Shown here: positions 56,128-64,000 of the stretch, piece by piece | How the letters are laid out: each line of letters starts with the position of its first letter | Position numbering within the stretch: position 1 is the first letter of the stretch | Origin: FEN-33 sp963768775 | GTDB lineage: Archaea; Thermoplasmatota; Thermoplasmata; Methanomassiliicoccales; UBA472 | Assembly: GCA_963768775.1 (NCBI GenBank) | Contig: CAVYIY010000008.1 | Location: 248,001-312,000 of the forward strand | Direction: 5' to 3' | DNA: 64,000 bases | Made by a program: the position numbers and the translations under genes | The notes under the pieces: generated by a model | What the model saw: the letters and a program-made list of their open reading frames with translations, nothing else | Databases searched by the model: none | Told to the model about the DNA's origin: nothing

Positions 56128-56964
56128 ATGATGGAATCCAGCGGCACGCAGTCAAACACGCGACGAGAGTTCTTCCGCGACATATTGCGGCGGATCCGCA
56201 TCATCATGGCCGAGCAGTACAAGCTGAAGGCGGTCTCCATCAGGCCGATTGGCGGAGGCGGATCCAGGCTCTCGGTCCCAGTCAAGATAAGAGGCATCAA
56301 TGAACAGGGGAAGGAGATCTTCTATTTCGGCAAGATAATCGGGAACAGCGAGATCATTACCGAGCGGACGATCCAGCTTTTCAAGAACCTCTATCTTGCG
56401 ACCAGCGACAGGGAGATGATGTTCGGGGCGATCAAGTCCCCGGAAGAGATGACCAAGTACCAGTACCGGGTGCTGCAATCGATCTACGACCTGGGGATCC
56501 CGACCGCGAAGCCGCTGGGGTACCATTCGATCGACGGAAAGCTGTACCTGCTGGTGGCGGAGTTCCTCCATGCCCAGCCGATCTCCTCGGTGAAAGAGGT
56601 GAGCCCGGAGATATTGGAAACGGTCTTCGGATACCTGAGGAAGATGCACCAGAAGGGGATATATCACGGGGACATCAAGCCCGAGAATATCATGCTCGGA
56701 GACCGCATATACATCATAGACATCGGCAATTTGTCCGATACCGCCTCCCCGATTCTGAAACAGGCTTACGATCTGGCTTGCCAGATAGCATCATTTGTCG
56801 GATGCTGCAAGCTGGAGACGATCATCAGCATTGCTCGTAAATTCTACAGCAAGAACGAGTTGAAAGCGGCAGCAGAGTTTATGGACCTGGTTCAGAGGAG
56901 GCCAGACATCGACCTTCCTGATGACAGGAAGAACTACTTGATTCACCTCATCGAAAGTCTGTAA
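56128..56964 (+). CDS. RIO/Bud32-like protein kinase
   Basis: 278 residues. The catalytic loop 'YHGDIKPENIML' (H-G-D-x-K-x-x-N) and the metal-binding 'IIDIGN' (Asp-Ile-Gly in place of DFG) mark a small atypical kinase of the Bud32/RIO/ABC1-like kind. The N-terminal lobe has a glycine-rich 'IGGGGSRLSVPVKIRG' and a hinge 'LYLLVAEFLHAQPI'. No typical Ala-Lys ATP lysine is obvious; the Lys in 'FYFGKIIGN' is the candidate. Its substrate may be one of the small neighbouring proteins, which is inference. Confidence 0.75.
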   Translation: MMESSGTQSNTRREFFRDILRRIRIIMAEQYKLKAVSIRPIGGGGSRLSVPVKIRGINEQGKEIFYFGKIIGNSEIITERTIQLFKNLYLATSDREMMFGAIKSPEEMTKYQYRVLQSIYDLGIPTAKPLGYHSIDGKLYLLVAEFLHAQPISSVKEVSPEILETVFGYLRKMHQKGIYHGDIKPENIMLGDRIYIIDIGNLSDTASPILKQAYDLACQIASFVGCCKLETIISIARKFYSKNELKAAAEFMDLVQRRPDIDLPDDRKNYLIHLIESL

Positions 56965-56996
56965 ACCCTGCTTAATGAGTTTGGGGCGGGCCCCAC

Positions 56997-57173
56997 TCAC
57001 TTTTCTTCTTTGCGCTTGACCAGGGCGACGGCATGGATCTCGATCCTCATGCCTTCCTTCGTCTCCTCAACCGAGAACTTCCACTGCTCCAGGACTGCCT
57101 TCATGTCCTTGAACATCTTCTTCAAATCTGCGCCCTTCTCGCTCAGAACTTCACTAACGTCCTTGTCAGCCAT
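56997..57173 (-). CDS. Small protein, 58 residues, related to the one at 55124
   Basis: ATG 57171-57173, frame short but convincing: MADKDVSEVLSEKGADLKKM, then 'FKDMKAVLEQWKFSVEETKEGMRIE' and a Lys/Glu tail. W-K-x-S-x-E-E-x3-E-G-x-R-I matches the end of the protein at 55124. It converges on the kinase gene with a 32-nt gap. No metal or membrane motif. The shared pattern suggests a small family, perhaps binding partners of the kinase or of the 268-residue protein. Confidence 0.55.
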   Translation of the reverse strand: MADKDVSEVLSEKGADLKKMFKDMKAVLEQWKFSVEETKEGMRIEIHAVALVKRKEEK

Positions 57174-57330
57174 GATTGATTCCTCAGGCAGAAGCTATTG
57201 AAGCCCATCCCTTATTAAAGATTCGGAATGGGCCAGTCCGTCACAGTCTGTAACACGCAGTCTAGATGAGCCGAAAGAATGTCGCCACAGATCATTTCGA
57301 GTGTCGTGAGGAACCTGGCTTTCGGTCATC

Positions 57331-58773
57331 TCAGAGAGCGTCGATCATCCTCTCGTAGGCTTTGGTGTCATAGTTCAGCCTCATATCCGTGTAGGTCAGC
57401 CTTTGCACTTTGCCCAGGACCTCCTTCGCGCTCCAAGGCCGCCCATACAGACCGCCGATCACCATGGCTATGCCGGTGTATCCGTTCGGGTCCCGTCCAT
57501 CCAGCTCGTACCGGTCATTGAGGTAAAGCGCGATCTCGAATGCTTCCTCTGGGCTGTCGGTCCATTCGAGTATCTTGTCCGCCCAGTATGCCCTCAGCGA
57601 CCCGTGGATTGTCCCAGTCTTCACCATTTCCATCTGGGCCGCGTTCCAAAGCGGGTCATGTGTCTGCGCAGCCTCAAACTGCTTCAGGGCATAGATGTGC
57701 TCCCTCGGATCCGAGCGGTGGTCATTGAGGGATTTCCTGGCCCATTCGGGGAACGCCCCCAAGGTGTCGTATTCCGGTGTGTGGAGGCAGAAATTGTCGG
57801 AAAGCTCTTTCTTGACGATCAGCTGGTCGAGGTATTTTTCCCTCGCCGGCGCCGGGACATCCGCCTCCCTCACCTTCAGAGCGACGCTTTGCGATGAAAT
57901 CTGCCCGAAGTGGAGGTAGGGCGACAGTTCCGACTGTCCTCGGGCGACTGGGTCCATTATGTTCTGATGATAGCGGGAGAGCCGGTCCTTGATGAAATTG
58001 ACCAGCACCTGCTGCGCCGCGTTTTCGCCTGGCACTATCCCTTTTACCTCCTTGACGCTCCGGTCGATTTCCAAGCGATCGAGCGCCCTGTCCCAATCGG
58101 TCGCTTCGTTTTCCGGTGTCCAGGGATGGTTCGATTTCACCATTGGCGGATACGCGGTCAAGAACTCCTCCAAGAGAGGCGTTATCCGCTTGCGGAAGGT
58201 GGCATAATTGGAAATCCTCCGTTTCGAGGCGACCCAGCAGGGGACTATGTTGTGCGCGTCGACCTCACAGATGGGAATATCGATCTCGCCGGCCAGTCGC
58301 CTTTTCCAGGCGCGCTTGATGCGCAGTGGATCGAAATCCGTGACCACCATACCAGCTCCGACCGAATGCAGAAAGGAGGGCAAGACGGTCTCGGGATAGC
58401 CCTCCAAGAGGTAGAAGCCCATCCCGTATGATTTTGCCTTCGCCTCTAGCTCTCGAAGCCCCCTGATCATGAAGCCGAAATGCCTGAGCGTCCCTCCGAG
58501 GAATTGGGGGACCAGGCAGAAGGCGATGCAGAGTTCAACCTTTTTCTCATTGGCTTGATCGATGGCATAGTTGAGCGCCCAGTTGTCGCCAATCCTCTGG
58601 TCGCGGCTCATCCAATAGACCATCTTCCCTCCCGGGTATGGACGGTCCCTCAACTTCCTCACCCGCCTCAGTAGCGTGCCCTCCGTCAATCCGCTCAACC
58701 TCATTTCGAATTGCTTATATCTTGGCAAACCCAGGTTATTGAATCTTTCTACCAAGGTCTGGACGATCAGCAT
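57331..58773 (-). CDS. phr: Deoxyribodipyrimidine photolyase, class II
   Basis: About 480 residues from the ATG at 58771-58773; an ATG at 58702-58704 is an alternative and the open frame extends upstream. It would split UV-induced cyclobutane dimers using light, FAD and an antenna cofactor. Class II features include 'YWMSRDQRIGDNWALNYA' in the photolyase N-terminal domain, 'SELSPYLHFGQISSQSVAL', 'VKKELSDNFCLHTPEYD', 'HDPLWNAAQMEMVKTG' and 'MRAYWAKKILEWT'-like 'LRAYWADKILEWTDSP', with 'DGRDPNGYTGIAMVIGG' at the end. Confidence 0.92.
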   Translation of the reverse strand: MLIVQTLVERFNNLGLPRYKQFEMRLSGLTEGTLLRRVRKLRDRPYPGGKMVYWMSRDQRIGDNWALNYAIDQANEKKVELCIAFCLVPQFLGGTLRHFGFMIRGLRELEAKAKSYGMGFYLLEGYPETVLPSFLHSVGAGMVVTDFDPLRIKRAWKRRLAGEIDIPICEVDAHNIVPCWVASKRRISNYATFRKRITPLLEEFLTAYPPMVKSNHPWTPENEATDWDRALDRLEIDRSVKEVKGIVPGENAAQQVLVNFIKDRLSRYHQNIMDPVARGQSELSPYLHFGQISSQSVALKVREADVPAPAREKYLDQLIVKKELSDNFCLHTPEYDTLGAFPEWARKSLNDHRSDPREHIYALKQFEAAQTHDPLWNAAQMEMVKTGTIHGSLRAYWADKILEWTDSPEEAFEIALYLNDRYELDGRDPNGYTGIAMVIGGLYGRPWSAKEVLGKVQRLTYTDMRLNYDTKAYERMIDAL

Positions 58774-58869
58774 GAGTCTACTATTACCTTGCAGCTTCTT
58801 GCGGCGCTCATTCGGGCAGCTCCATGAGGCACCGAAAACGTCATTCGATTGGGACCCCCTCTGTCGCCT

Positions 58870-59625
58870 ATGCAGGTCGACCGGGCAGCTTTGGAAAGGC
58901 AACTGAGCCGTCAGCTGTTATGGCTGAGGGGCTCTTGGATTTGGCTCCTGAAGGCCAAGGTCATTGGCGATAGACCGTCAGAAAGGCCCCGCCTCAGCGC
59001 CCTGGACGTCGGATGCGGTCCAGGCCTGGTGATGGAATTGCTGGCCCCATGCTTCGATGTTACCGGGGTCGATAATGATCCTGGGTCGATAAGTAGTGCA
59101 AGGTCGCGAGGATTGGACATCGCTTTGGCAGACGCTCACAATCTGCCATACGAAGACGACAGCTTCGATCTGGTGTACTGCTCGTTCCTAATGCTATGGC
59201 TCAACGACCCCATAAAAGCGATTGGAGAAATGAAACGCGTTTCCAAGAATTGGGTGGTTTGCCTGGCGGAGCCAGATTACGGCGGTCGGATCGATCATCC
59301 GGCAGAGCTGACCGGCCTAACGAGATATGTGGCGAGCGATATCATGGAGCTTGGAGGCGATCCATATGTTGGGAGGAAGCTGAGGTCGTTCCTCAATCAG
59401 AATGGGATGGTGGGAGAGATCGGGGTCCACCAAGGTGTTTGGGACCTGGAGACGATCCGGCATCAATCCAAGGAGGAATGGGCGGGCATCGAAAAGGCCG
59501 CGAAGCGGCATGTTGATGCAAGCCAGCTGAGAAGAGGAAAGGCGGTCTGGGAAAGCGCGCTCGAATCAGGCGAGCTGTTCCAGTTCAACCCGGTCTTCTA
59601 TGCCTTGGGACGAAAGGAGAGATGA
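58870..59625 (+). CDS. SAM-dependent methyltransferase (Methyltransf_11-like)
   Basis: 251 residues from the ATG at 58870; an in-frame TTG lies 21 nt upstream. The SAM-binding motif I 'LSALDVGCGPGLVMELLA', acidic 'GVDNDPGSI', 'ADAHNLPYEDDSFDLVYCSFLMLWL' and 'LNDPIKAIGEMKRV' form a class I Rossmann methyltransferase of the UbiE/Methyltransf_11 group. Substrate unknown. It converges on the radical SAM maturase, with the two stops next to each other. Confidence 0.85.
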   Translation: MQVDRAALERQLSRQLLWLRGSWIWLLKAKVIGDRPSERPRLSALDVGCGPGLVMELLAPCFDVTGVDNDPGSISSARSRGLDIALADAHNLPYEDDSFDLVYCSFLMLWLNDPIKAIGEMKRVSKNWVVCLAEPDYGGRIDHPAELTGLTRYVASDIMELGGDPYVGRKLRSFLNQNGMVGEIGVHQGVWDLETIRHQSKEEWAGIEKAAKRHVDASQLRRGKAVWESALESGELFQFNPVFYALGRKER

Positions 59626-60978
59626 TCACACCGTAGAGTGGCGGTCCAGGCAGACATAGTCTCCATGCTCCCGTGACAAAGGACAGCCGCCCCCGCAGGT
59701 ATCCTTCAGACTGCACTCAACGCACTTGCCGTCCAGGAATCCGCGATCCCGGATGCTCTTGCACAGATCGTTGTTCCATATCCTCTGCCAATCATCGGTC
59801 AAGATGTTGCCCACTGGCCTGTAATAGCTTTGGCAGGGGAGGACGCTGCCGTCCGGTTCGATGGCCATGTTCAGCGCGCAGGCGGTGCACTGCTTTATCC
59901 CGAAGCCGCTGGTGATGGGGTTCAGCTCGCAATAAGGGGTGGGAGTGTACCAGATCATCTTCACATCCTTTTCCGAAGCGATATGCTTTAGCCTTCCCAG
60001 AACGGACGACAGCTCCCGGTAGTCGATGCCCTCTGCGCTCTTCCCCCCGCCAGAGCGGATGATGCCGTTGAAGGCGATGTGCTTCACTCCCAGGTTGGCG
60101 AGGAAGCGCATCGTCTCCTCGATCTCGGCGATATTGGAGCGCATGATCGTGGTGTTCGTGGTCAGATAGACATCTTCTGTGATGGCGATCTTCAGCCCCT
60201 CCAGGGTCTCCTTCCATGCCCCTTTCTCGCCCACTAGGGCGTCATGTACTTCCTCTCGGTGCGATAGCACCGTGATCTGCACATGGTCCAGGCCTTTGGC
60301 CACCAGTTCCTTCAGGAATCCTGGTTCCCGCAGTCTCCGTCCATTGGTAACCAGGCCAGTAACCTGCCCGAACTCCTCCGAACGTGCGACCAGGTCCACC
60401 AGGCCCGGGTATAGAGTGGGCTCGCCGCCGGTGAACACTATATGAGGCACACCGATCTTCCAAAGCTTCGAGATTATCTCTTTCCATTGATCGATCGTGA
60501 GCTCCTTGAGCTCCCTGGGCTCGTTGTAGCAGTGCTCGCATCGGTTCTGGCATCTGTAGGTCAGGATCAGGTCCATCCGGTAGGGGGCGGGAAAGTCGTC
60601 CGATCCGAAAGTGAGCTTGTCCGATCCGATGGTGTTGAGCACTTCCTGGTCCCCATGGATGAACCGGACCAACTGCTCCTTGGTCTGGGAATAATGCTCT
60701 ACCGCCTTCGACCGTTCAAGGTTCTTGTATTTCCGGGTCATGTACTTGGCCATCTGGTCGTCGCTACGCCCCTCGAGGGCCAACCTCACGTAATCGATGG
60801 CGGTGCCGTTTAGGAATATGAGGCTCGACGCATCGACCAGCAGGACTCCTTTCCGAGCCGAATCGATGCGCAGATGGAAGCGGTGATGGGCGAACTCCCC
60901 CTTGCCGTCGAACTTGTAGACGCCCGGCTCAAGTCCTCTGCCGTGTAGCTCGTTCCACCATCGGCCGAGGTCGCTCAT
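59626..60978 (-). CDS. Radical SAM/SPASM maturase with PqqD-like N-terminal domain
   Basis: 450 residues from the ATG at 60976-60978, overlapping the stop of the preceding gene (ATGA), with GGAGGCGGAAG in front. Residues about 40-110 look like a PqqD-type leader-recognition (RRE) domain: 'VDASSLIFLNGTAIDYVRLAL' and a following helix. The radical SAM core starts with CQNRCEHC (Cys 143, 147, 150) and 'VFTGGEPTLYPGL'. The C-terminal SPASM region binds auxiliary clusters: 'CTACALNMAIEPDGSVLPC' and 'CVECSLKDTCGGGCPLS' with a last Cys. Members of this class form thioether or C-C links in ribosomal peptides. The adjoining Cys-Ala tail is the obvious substrate; this is inference from context. Confidence 0.85.
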   Translation of the reverse strand: MSDLGRWWNELHGRGLEPGVYKFDGKGEFAHHRFHLRIDSARKGVLLVDASSLIFLNGTAIDYVRLALEGRSDDQMAKYMTRKYKNLERSKAVEHYSQTKEQLVRFIHGDQEVLNTIGSDKLTFGSDDFPAPYRMDLILTYRCQNRCEHCYNEPRELKELTIDQWKEIISKLWKIGVPHIVFTGGEPTLYPGLVDLVARSEEFGQVTGLVTNGRRLREPGFLKELVAKGLDHVQITVLSHREEVHDALVGEKGAWKETLEGLKIAITEDVYLTTNTTIMRSNIAEIEETMRFLANLGVKHIAFNGIIRSGGGKSAEGIDYRELSSVLGRLKHIASEKDVKMIWYTPTPYCELNPITSGFGIKQCTACALNMAIEPDGSVLPCQSYYRPVGNILTDDWQRIWNNDLCKSIRDRGFLDGKCVECSLKDTCGGGCPLSREHGDYVCLDRHSTV

Positions 60979-62633
60979 CTTCCGCCTCCGGCGCAGGCAC
61001 AGGCGCAAGCGCAGGCACAGGCGCAGTGGCAGGATGGCCCGGTGCCGCCGCCCGGTCTTTGAGTGACGGGAACGATGGGGACTGGGTTGGAGATAGGCGC
61101 CACCTCCTTGGTCAGGCCGTGCATGTCGTTGACCAGGTTGTTGCTCGCGTTCTTGAGCTTGCTGACATAATCGGACGCGACGCTCCCCCTTCCACTGCCG
61201 GGGAGCGGGGTCCCGGCATGGCCTCCGGGAATGATGATCGGGGGGATCAGGATGATGGTGTGGTTCATCCTCCTCTCGTAATCGGGTTCTAGCATCATCC
61301 AATCGTTCTTCTCCTTCAGCGCGCTGGCGAACTCCTCCGGCGTGCCCGCTTGCTGCACCTGCTGCCACGCGGTGTCGCATATCCTGCGGTAGTATCCCTT
61401 CGTTGCCTCGAGGTCGAAGCCATTCATCTTGTCGGAGGTATTGCGCACCAGCGAGACCATGGCCTGCTTCAAGAGATTCCGGTCGACCAATCCATCTGGC
61501 TTGATCGCTTCCAGGTAATTCGTCTCATAGGGATACTCGGCCTTGGCCGATAGCCGCTCCAAACGCATTGGCATCTCCTCAGAGACGACGCGCACCAAGT
61601 TCTTCTTGACCAGGGCGAAGAGGACCATGGTGGCCACCATCTCGATCGGCCTCTCTAAGACCACGGCGGCTTCCACTGCGGTCAGATCCCGCCTCGGGCC
61701 GGCCCCGATGACGTCCATCTTCGGCTCGAAGTAGTCAGAGGCAAGCTTCCTCGACTTGCTGATCCCGCCCACGATAATCACGGCGAATATCAGTGCTATT
61801 ATCAACAGGGGCGCAAGGAGCACGATCAGATTGATCAGATCCCCCAAGAGGTTCGGGCCAGGTGGCTCGAAGAATTGGTTGACGAACTGGGCGGGGAACG
61901 CCGCTCCGACGTCGTAAAGACCACCCGCTTGAAGGCTCGGGTTGACCGATGAATTTGTCCACGTAGCCACCACCCTCGCGATACTGCTATTGTATTCTAT
62001 GCTGTTCCACGGATTGCTTTCCAACCACATGGCCTGGGAGATGTTAGAGAAATCCTGCGGGAAGATGACGTTCGTTACCAACAATCCGGTGCTCCCCACC
62101 TGAAAGCTCGGATCGAACCAGGTGGGCCGGAACTTAACCCCGACGGAATCGTTGGCAAGCACGTTCCTGTAGACCATATGAGGGACGTTGACAGTGAAAT
62201 CCAGTTGGAAGGAGCGGGCGCTTTGGATGGCGGATATCGTTGAGCTGGAGAACTCCACGGCCATTCCCGGGTTTACAAAAGGCGAAGGCCCGACCGATAG
62301 GGGGAAGTGCTCGATGCCGCCCACGAATATCCTGGCCGACGCCGAGGATGCATCATAGTAGGAGTTGGGCATGCCGACGTCCACTCCATTCAGGAAATCG
62401 ACGTTGGTGAAAGAGAAGAAATACTGGAGGCCGACGCTCCCGTCCTTCTGCACGGTGACGTTGACGCGCTCCTCGGCCAAAGAGAACGAAATGCTCTGCG
62501 CGCTGCCCTCCTTGGCGATGGGGGCGGAGATTGCGCTGAGGGCGAGGAGGACGAGCATCGAGGCGGCGAGCATGCACCCGCAGAATCTGGCGAGCTTGAA
62601 ACCACGGTCTCTCAATTCCCCCACCATCACCAC
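60975..62633 (-). CDS. DUF2207-like membrane protein ending in a (Cys-Ala) repeat tail
   Basis: 552 residues. A signal or anchor helix lies at residues about 17-40. Residues 46-270 form an extracellular, beta-rich part with Asn-X-Ser/Thr sites. A membrane helix follows at about 272-300 ('LLGDLINLIVLLAPLLIIALIFAVIIVGG'). The rest is cytosolic, with a helical domain ('LTAVEAAVVLERPIEMVATMVLFALVKKNLVRVV') resembling the C-terminal part of DUF2207 proteins, a glycine/proline-rich linker, and a tail ending C-H-C-A-C-A-C-A-C-A-C-A-C-A-G-G-G-R. Only a few other cysteines occur. It overlaps the upstream zinc-ribbon gene by 7 nt and the downstream maturase by 4 nt. I read it as the substrate of the maturase, or as a metal-binding membrane protein. 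Confidence 0.8.
   Translation of the reverse strand: MVMVGELRDRGFKLARFCGCMLAASMLVLLALSAISAPIAKEGSAQSISFSLAEERVNVTVQKDGSVGLQYFFSFTNVDFLNGVDVGMPNSYYDASSASARIFVGGIEHFPLSVGPSPFVNPGMAVEFSSSTISAIQSARSFQLDFTVNVPHMVYRNVLANDSVGVKFRPTWFDPSFQVGSTGLLVTNVIFPQDFSNISQAMWLESNPWNSIEYNSSIARVVATWTNSSVNPSLQAGGLYDVGAAFPAQFVNQFFEPPGPNLLGDLINLIVLLAPLLIIALIFAVIIVGGISKSRKLASDYFEPKMDVIGAGPRRDLTAVEAAVVLERPIEMVATMVLFALVKKNLVRVVSEEMPMRLERLSAKAEYPYETNYLEAIKPDGLVDRNLLKQAMVSLVRNTSDKMNGFDLEATKGYYRRICDTAWQQVQQAGTPEEFASALKEKNDWMMLEPDYERRMNHTIILIPPIIIPGGHAGTPLPGSGRGSVASDYVSKLKNASNNLVNDMHGLTKEVAPISNPVPIVPVTQRPGGGTGPSCHCACACACACACAGGGR
60990..61031 (-). repeat. Fourteen-codon Cys-His/Cys-Ala repeat in the membrane protein's tail
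   Basis: One Cys-His unit and six Cys-Ala units. Codons vary (TGC/TGT, GCC/GCT), so this is a conserved peptide rather than a pure DNA microsatellite. It lies directly before Gly-Gly-Gly-Arg and the stop. Confidence 0.9.
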
Positions 62634-63001
62634 TTAGGCGCCTCTTCCAACGCCGAAACCGCTCCGCAATAGGGGCAGGTCATCATCACGCCCCCTTGGA
62701 TCACCTTTAGATTCTTATCCGTCAAAGGCGCTCCGCATGATTTGCAGCGCAATTCCTTCTCCTTCAGATCACCGGACCCTTCCATCTTCACCTGGAAGGT
62801 CTGGTTCACGACGGACGGCTTGGCCGCCTCGATTTTGGTGGTGCGGTAGGAGAAGTAGAGCAGTATCACCGCGATCGCCACGAGCGCCACTCCCGTCGCA
62901 ATGTTCTCCAACCCTGAGGCGATGATGAATATCATGCCCAGCAGGACCAGGAATATGGCTAGGAAGAGCATTGCACCAGTCAGGATCTTGTTCAACTTCA
63001 C
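62627..63001 (-). CDS. Two-helix membrane protein with cytosolic zinc ribbon
   Basis: 124 residues. Two adjacent membrane helices (about 8-29, 33-52) are followed by a short linker and a zinc ribbon, CKSCGAPL then CPYCGAV near the C-terminus. It starts the three-gene set with the DUF2207-like protein and the maturase, overlapping the former by 7 nt. The ribbon would sit on the same side as the Cys-Ala tail. A scaffold or metal-transfer role is possible; no function is known. Confidence 0.75.
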   Translation of the reverse strand: MKLNKILTGAMLFLAIFLVLLGMIFIIASGLENIATGVALVAIAVILLYFSYRTTKIEAAKPSVVNQTFQVKMEGSGDLKEKELRCKSCGAPLTDKNLKVIQGGVMMTCPYCGAVSALEEAPKW

Positions 63002-63110
63002 ACCTTCCAGATAGATGCGGTATTCTGCTCATAAATCTGATTGATGACGGATGCGGGCTGCCCCTCAATCCCTCGACACGCCTGGACCCCCCGACGTATT
63101 GCGGCCATGG

Positions 63111-63980
63111 TCAGCGATAGAACAGCTGCTTGAATGGCTCCAGGTTCTTGAATGGGCCAATCGCACCCTTTGCCGTGAGGATGTATCTGTTGATAAGGGC
63201 CTGCCCCTTCTCGAATCCCTTGTTCTCGTGGATCAGGTCGATGAAATGGCGCAGCTCCTCGTCGGTGATCTGGTCTTGCTCAGGCTTGGACCAGAAGTCT
63301 CGTAGCATTGCGCCCACCCGCTCATCCTTGAGCGAGTAGAGGACGGGGAGGGGCAGGCTCTCCTTGGTCAGCCTGGAGCGACATTCCACCAGATCGTTGA
63401 AGGTGTCCACAATGTCATCCCTGACTATACAGATCATCCCCAGGCAGCGACCGAAGGTGCCCAAGGCATCGATCTCCTTCGTGCTTCCCCCGCCAAGAAT
63501 GGCTCCGACCCGGGTATATGATTCAACGTCAGCGCCTTTCATGCGCACGATGCGGAGATAGCTCCTCGGGGTCACATCGAGGTTCCTCACATAGCCGAGT
63601 TCCTCCATCTCAGCCGAGCCAAGCTCGAAGAGGCCATCCTGGATGACCTTCACCGCCTTCCTCGCGGTGTTCTCCGGCACCCCCGGCATGTGGGATAACT
63701 GGATGAGCCCTTCTATCATCAGTGCATCTCCGGCCAGCAACGCCGCTTCCACTCCGTACCTGCCCTGGATGCTCTTCTTCCCCTTCTCAGTCCTGACGTA
63801 CGAGCGATCGATGATGTCATCGTGGAGGTCGAAAGCTCCGCCAGCAAGCACTAGTCCTTTAGCCGCCTGTCGGACTGATTTCGCATCGCCGCCAACTGCC
63901 TGGCAAGCCATCACCATCAGCGCTGCTCGCGTATAATCGGTCCATCGGTGGGAGAATCTCCTCAAAACCCGCTTAGCCAT
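63111..63980 (-). CDS. Isoprenyl diphosphate synthase, N-terminus possibly beyond the window
   Basis: 289 residues visible. It condenses allylic diphosphates with isopentenyl diphosphate, giving the geranylgeranyl or farnesyl chain of archaeal lipids. First aspartate-rich motif 'FDLHDDIIDRS' and second 'CIVRDDIVDTFND' are both present, and 'ALLAGDALMIEG' is the usual helix. The family's N-terminal 'GGKRLRP' is not found before 'ALMVMACQAVGGD'. ATG 63978-63980 is in a frame that stays open to the window's end, so the start may lie outside, or the first substrate-binding loop is unusual. Confidence 0.83.
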   Translation of the reverse strand: MAKRVLRRFSHRWTDYTRAALMVMACQAVGGDAKSVRQAAKGLVLAGGAFDLHDDIIDRSYVRTEKGKKSIQGRYGVEAALLAGDALMIEGLIQLSHMPGVPENTARKAVKVIQDGLFELGSAEMEELGYVRNLDVTPRSYLRIVRMKGADVESYTRVGAILGGGSTKEIDALGTFGRCLGMICIVRDDIVDTFNDLVECRSRLTKESLPLPVLYSLKDERVGAMLRDFWSKPEQDQITDEELRHFIDLIHENKGFEKGQALINRYILTAKGAIGPFKNLEPFKQLFYR

Positions 63981-64000
63981 CGGCGAGGTTATGCGCCTCT

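Noticed and set aside
60990..61031. The (Cys-Ala) stretch as a meaningless DNA microsatellite
   Set aside because: Third codon positions vary (TGC/TGT, GCC/GCT) and the frame is held to the stop, with a maturase gene overlapping. A pure slippage repeat would be uniform.
1..64000. CRISPR array, insertion sequence, integrase or phage cluster
   Set aside because: I looked for regularly spaced direct repeats, transposase motifs and terminal inverted repeats and saw none. The lone HNH protein is not enough to call a mobile element.

Overview
The window looks like a stretch of archaeal chromosome with roughly 55-60% G+C. The evidence is archaeal TATA-box promoters, a tRNA-Phe gene with a short intron at position 37/38, deoxyhypusine synthase, a DUF531 protein, a KaiC/RAD55-like ATPase, an Lhr-type helicase, an archaeal pilus motor, FtsZ and an isoprenyl synthase. 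The mix (HdrD-like protein, DUF531, class II photolyase, many membrane proteins with zinc ribbons) points tentatively to a euryarchaeal Thermoplasmata-type lineage. That placement is inference; no marker here settles it.

Layout: 1-7 kb holds the end of a coiled-coil/zinc-ribbon protein and a giant CARDB-repeat surface protein with cytosolic zinc ribbons. 7.1-13.6 kb (minus strand) is a pilus operon: pilin-like protein, ATPase, two small TadB/TadC-like membrane proteins and a second ATPase. Its reading frames are broken about 50 times. 13.9-26.6 kb holds tRNA-Phe, a degenerate KaiC-like ATPase, deoxyhypusine synthase, DUF531, PurM, RlmE, a FAH-family enzyme, an Lhr helicase, an HdrD-like iron-sulphur protein and a rubrerythrin-like protein. 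27.3-36.6 kb holds an ABC exporter and a seven-gene complex related to group 4 [NiFe] hydrogenase, whose large subunit lacks all four nickel-binding cysteines. 36.6-54.9 kb is mixed metabolism and stress: UspA, GNAT, HNH nuclease, ArsC-like phosphatase, aldo/keto reductase, radical SAM enzyme, Lon-family protease, FtsZ, MFS transporter, thioredoxin-like protein, pirin, an FAD oxidase paired with a VOC-like protein, and a phosphatase. 55.1-57.2 kb is a small kinase cluster flanked by two related tiny proteins. 57.3-64 kb holds a photolyase, a methyltransferase, an apparent peptide-modification operon and a prenyl synthase.

The best candidate for an undescribed system is at 59.6-63.0 kb. A DUF2207-like membrane protein ends in a cytosolic tail of alternating cysteine and alanine. 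The next gene overlaps it by 4 nt and encodes a radical SAM/SPASM enzyme with a PqqD-like leader-recognition domain. This is the architecture expected for a maturase and its substrate, with the substrate anchored in the membrane.

Frame interruptions also occur outside the pilus operon, in DUF531, Lhr, the HdrD-like gene, the ABC ATPase, the ArsC-like gene, a membrane protein, the MFS transporter and a hypothetical gene. The protein sequence stays conserved on both sides of each break. Residual sequence error is therefore the leading explanation, but the density in the pilus operon deserves a check.
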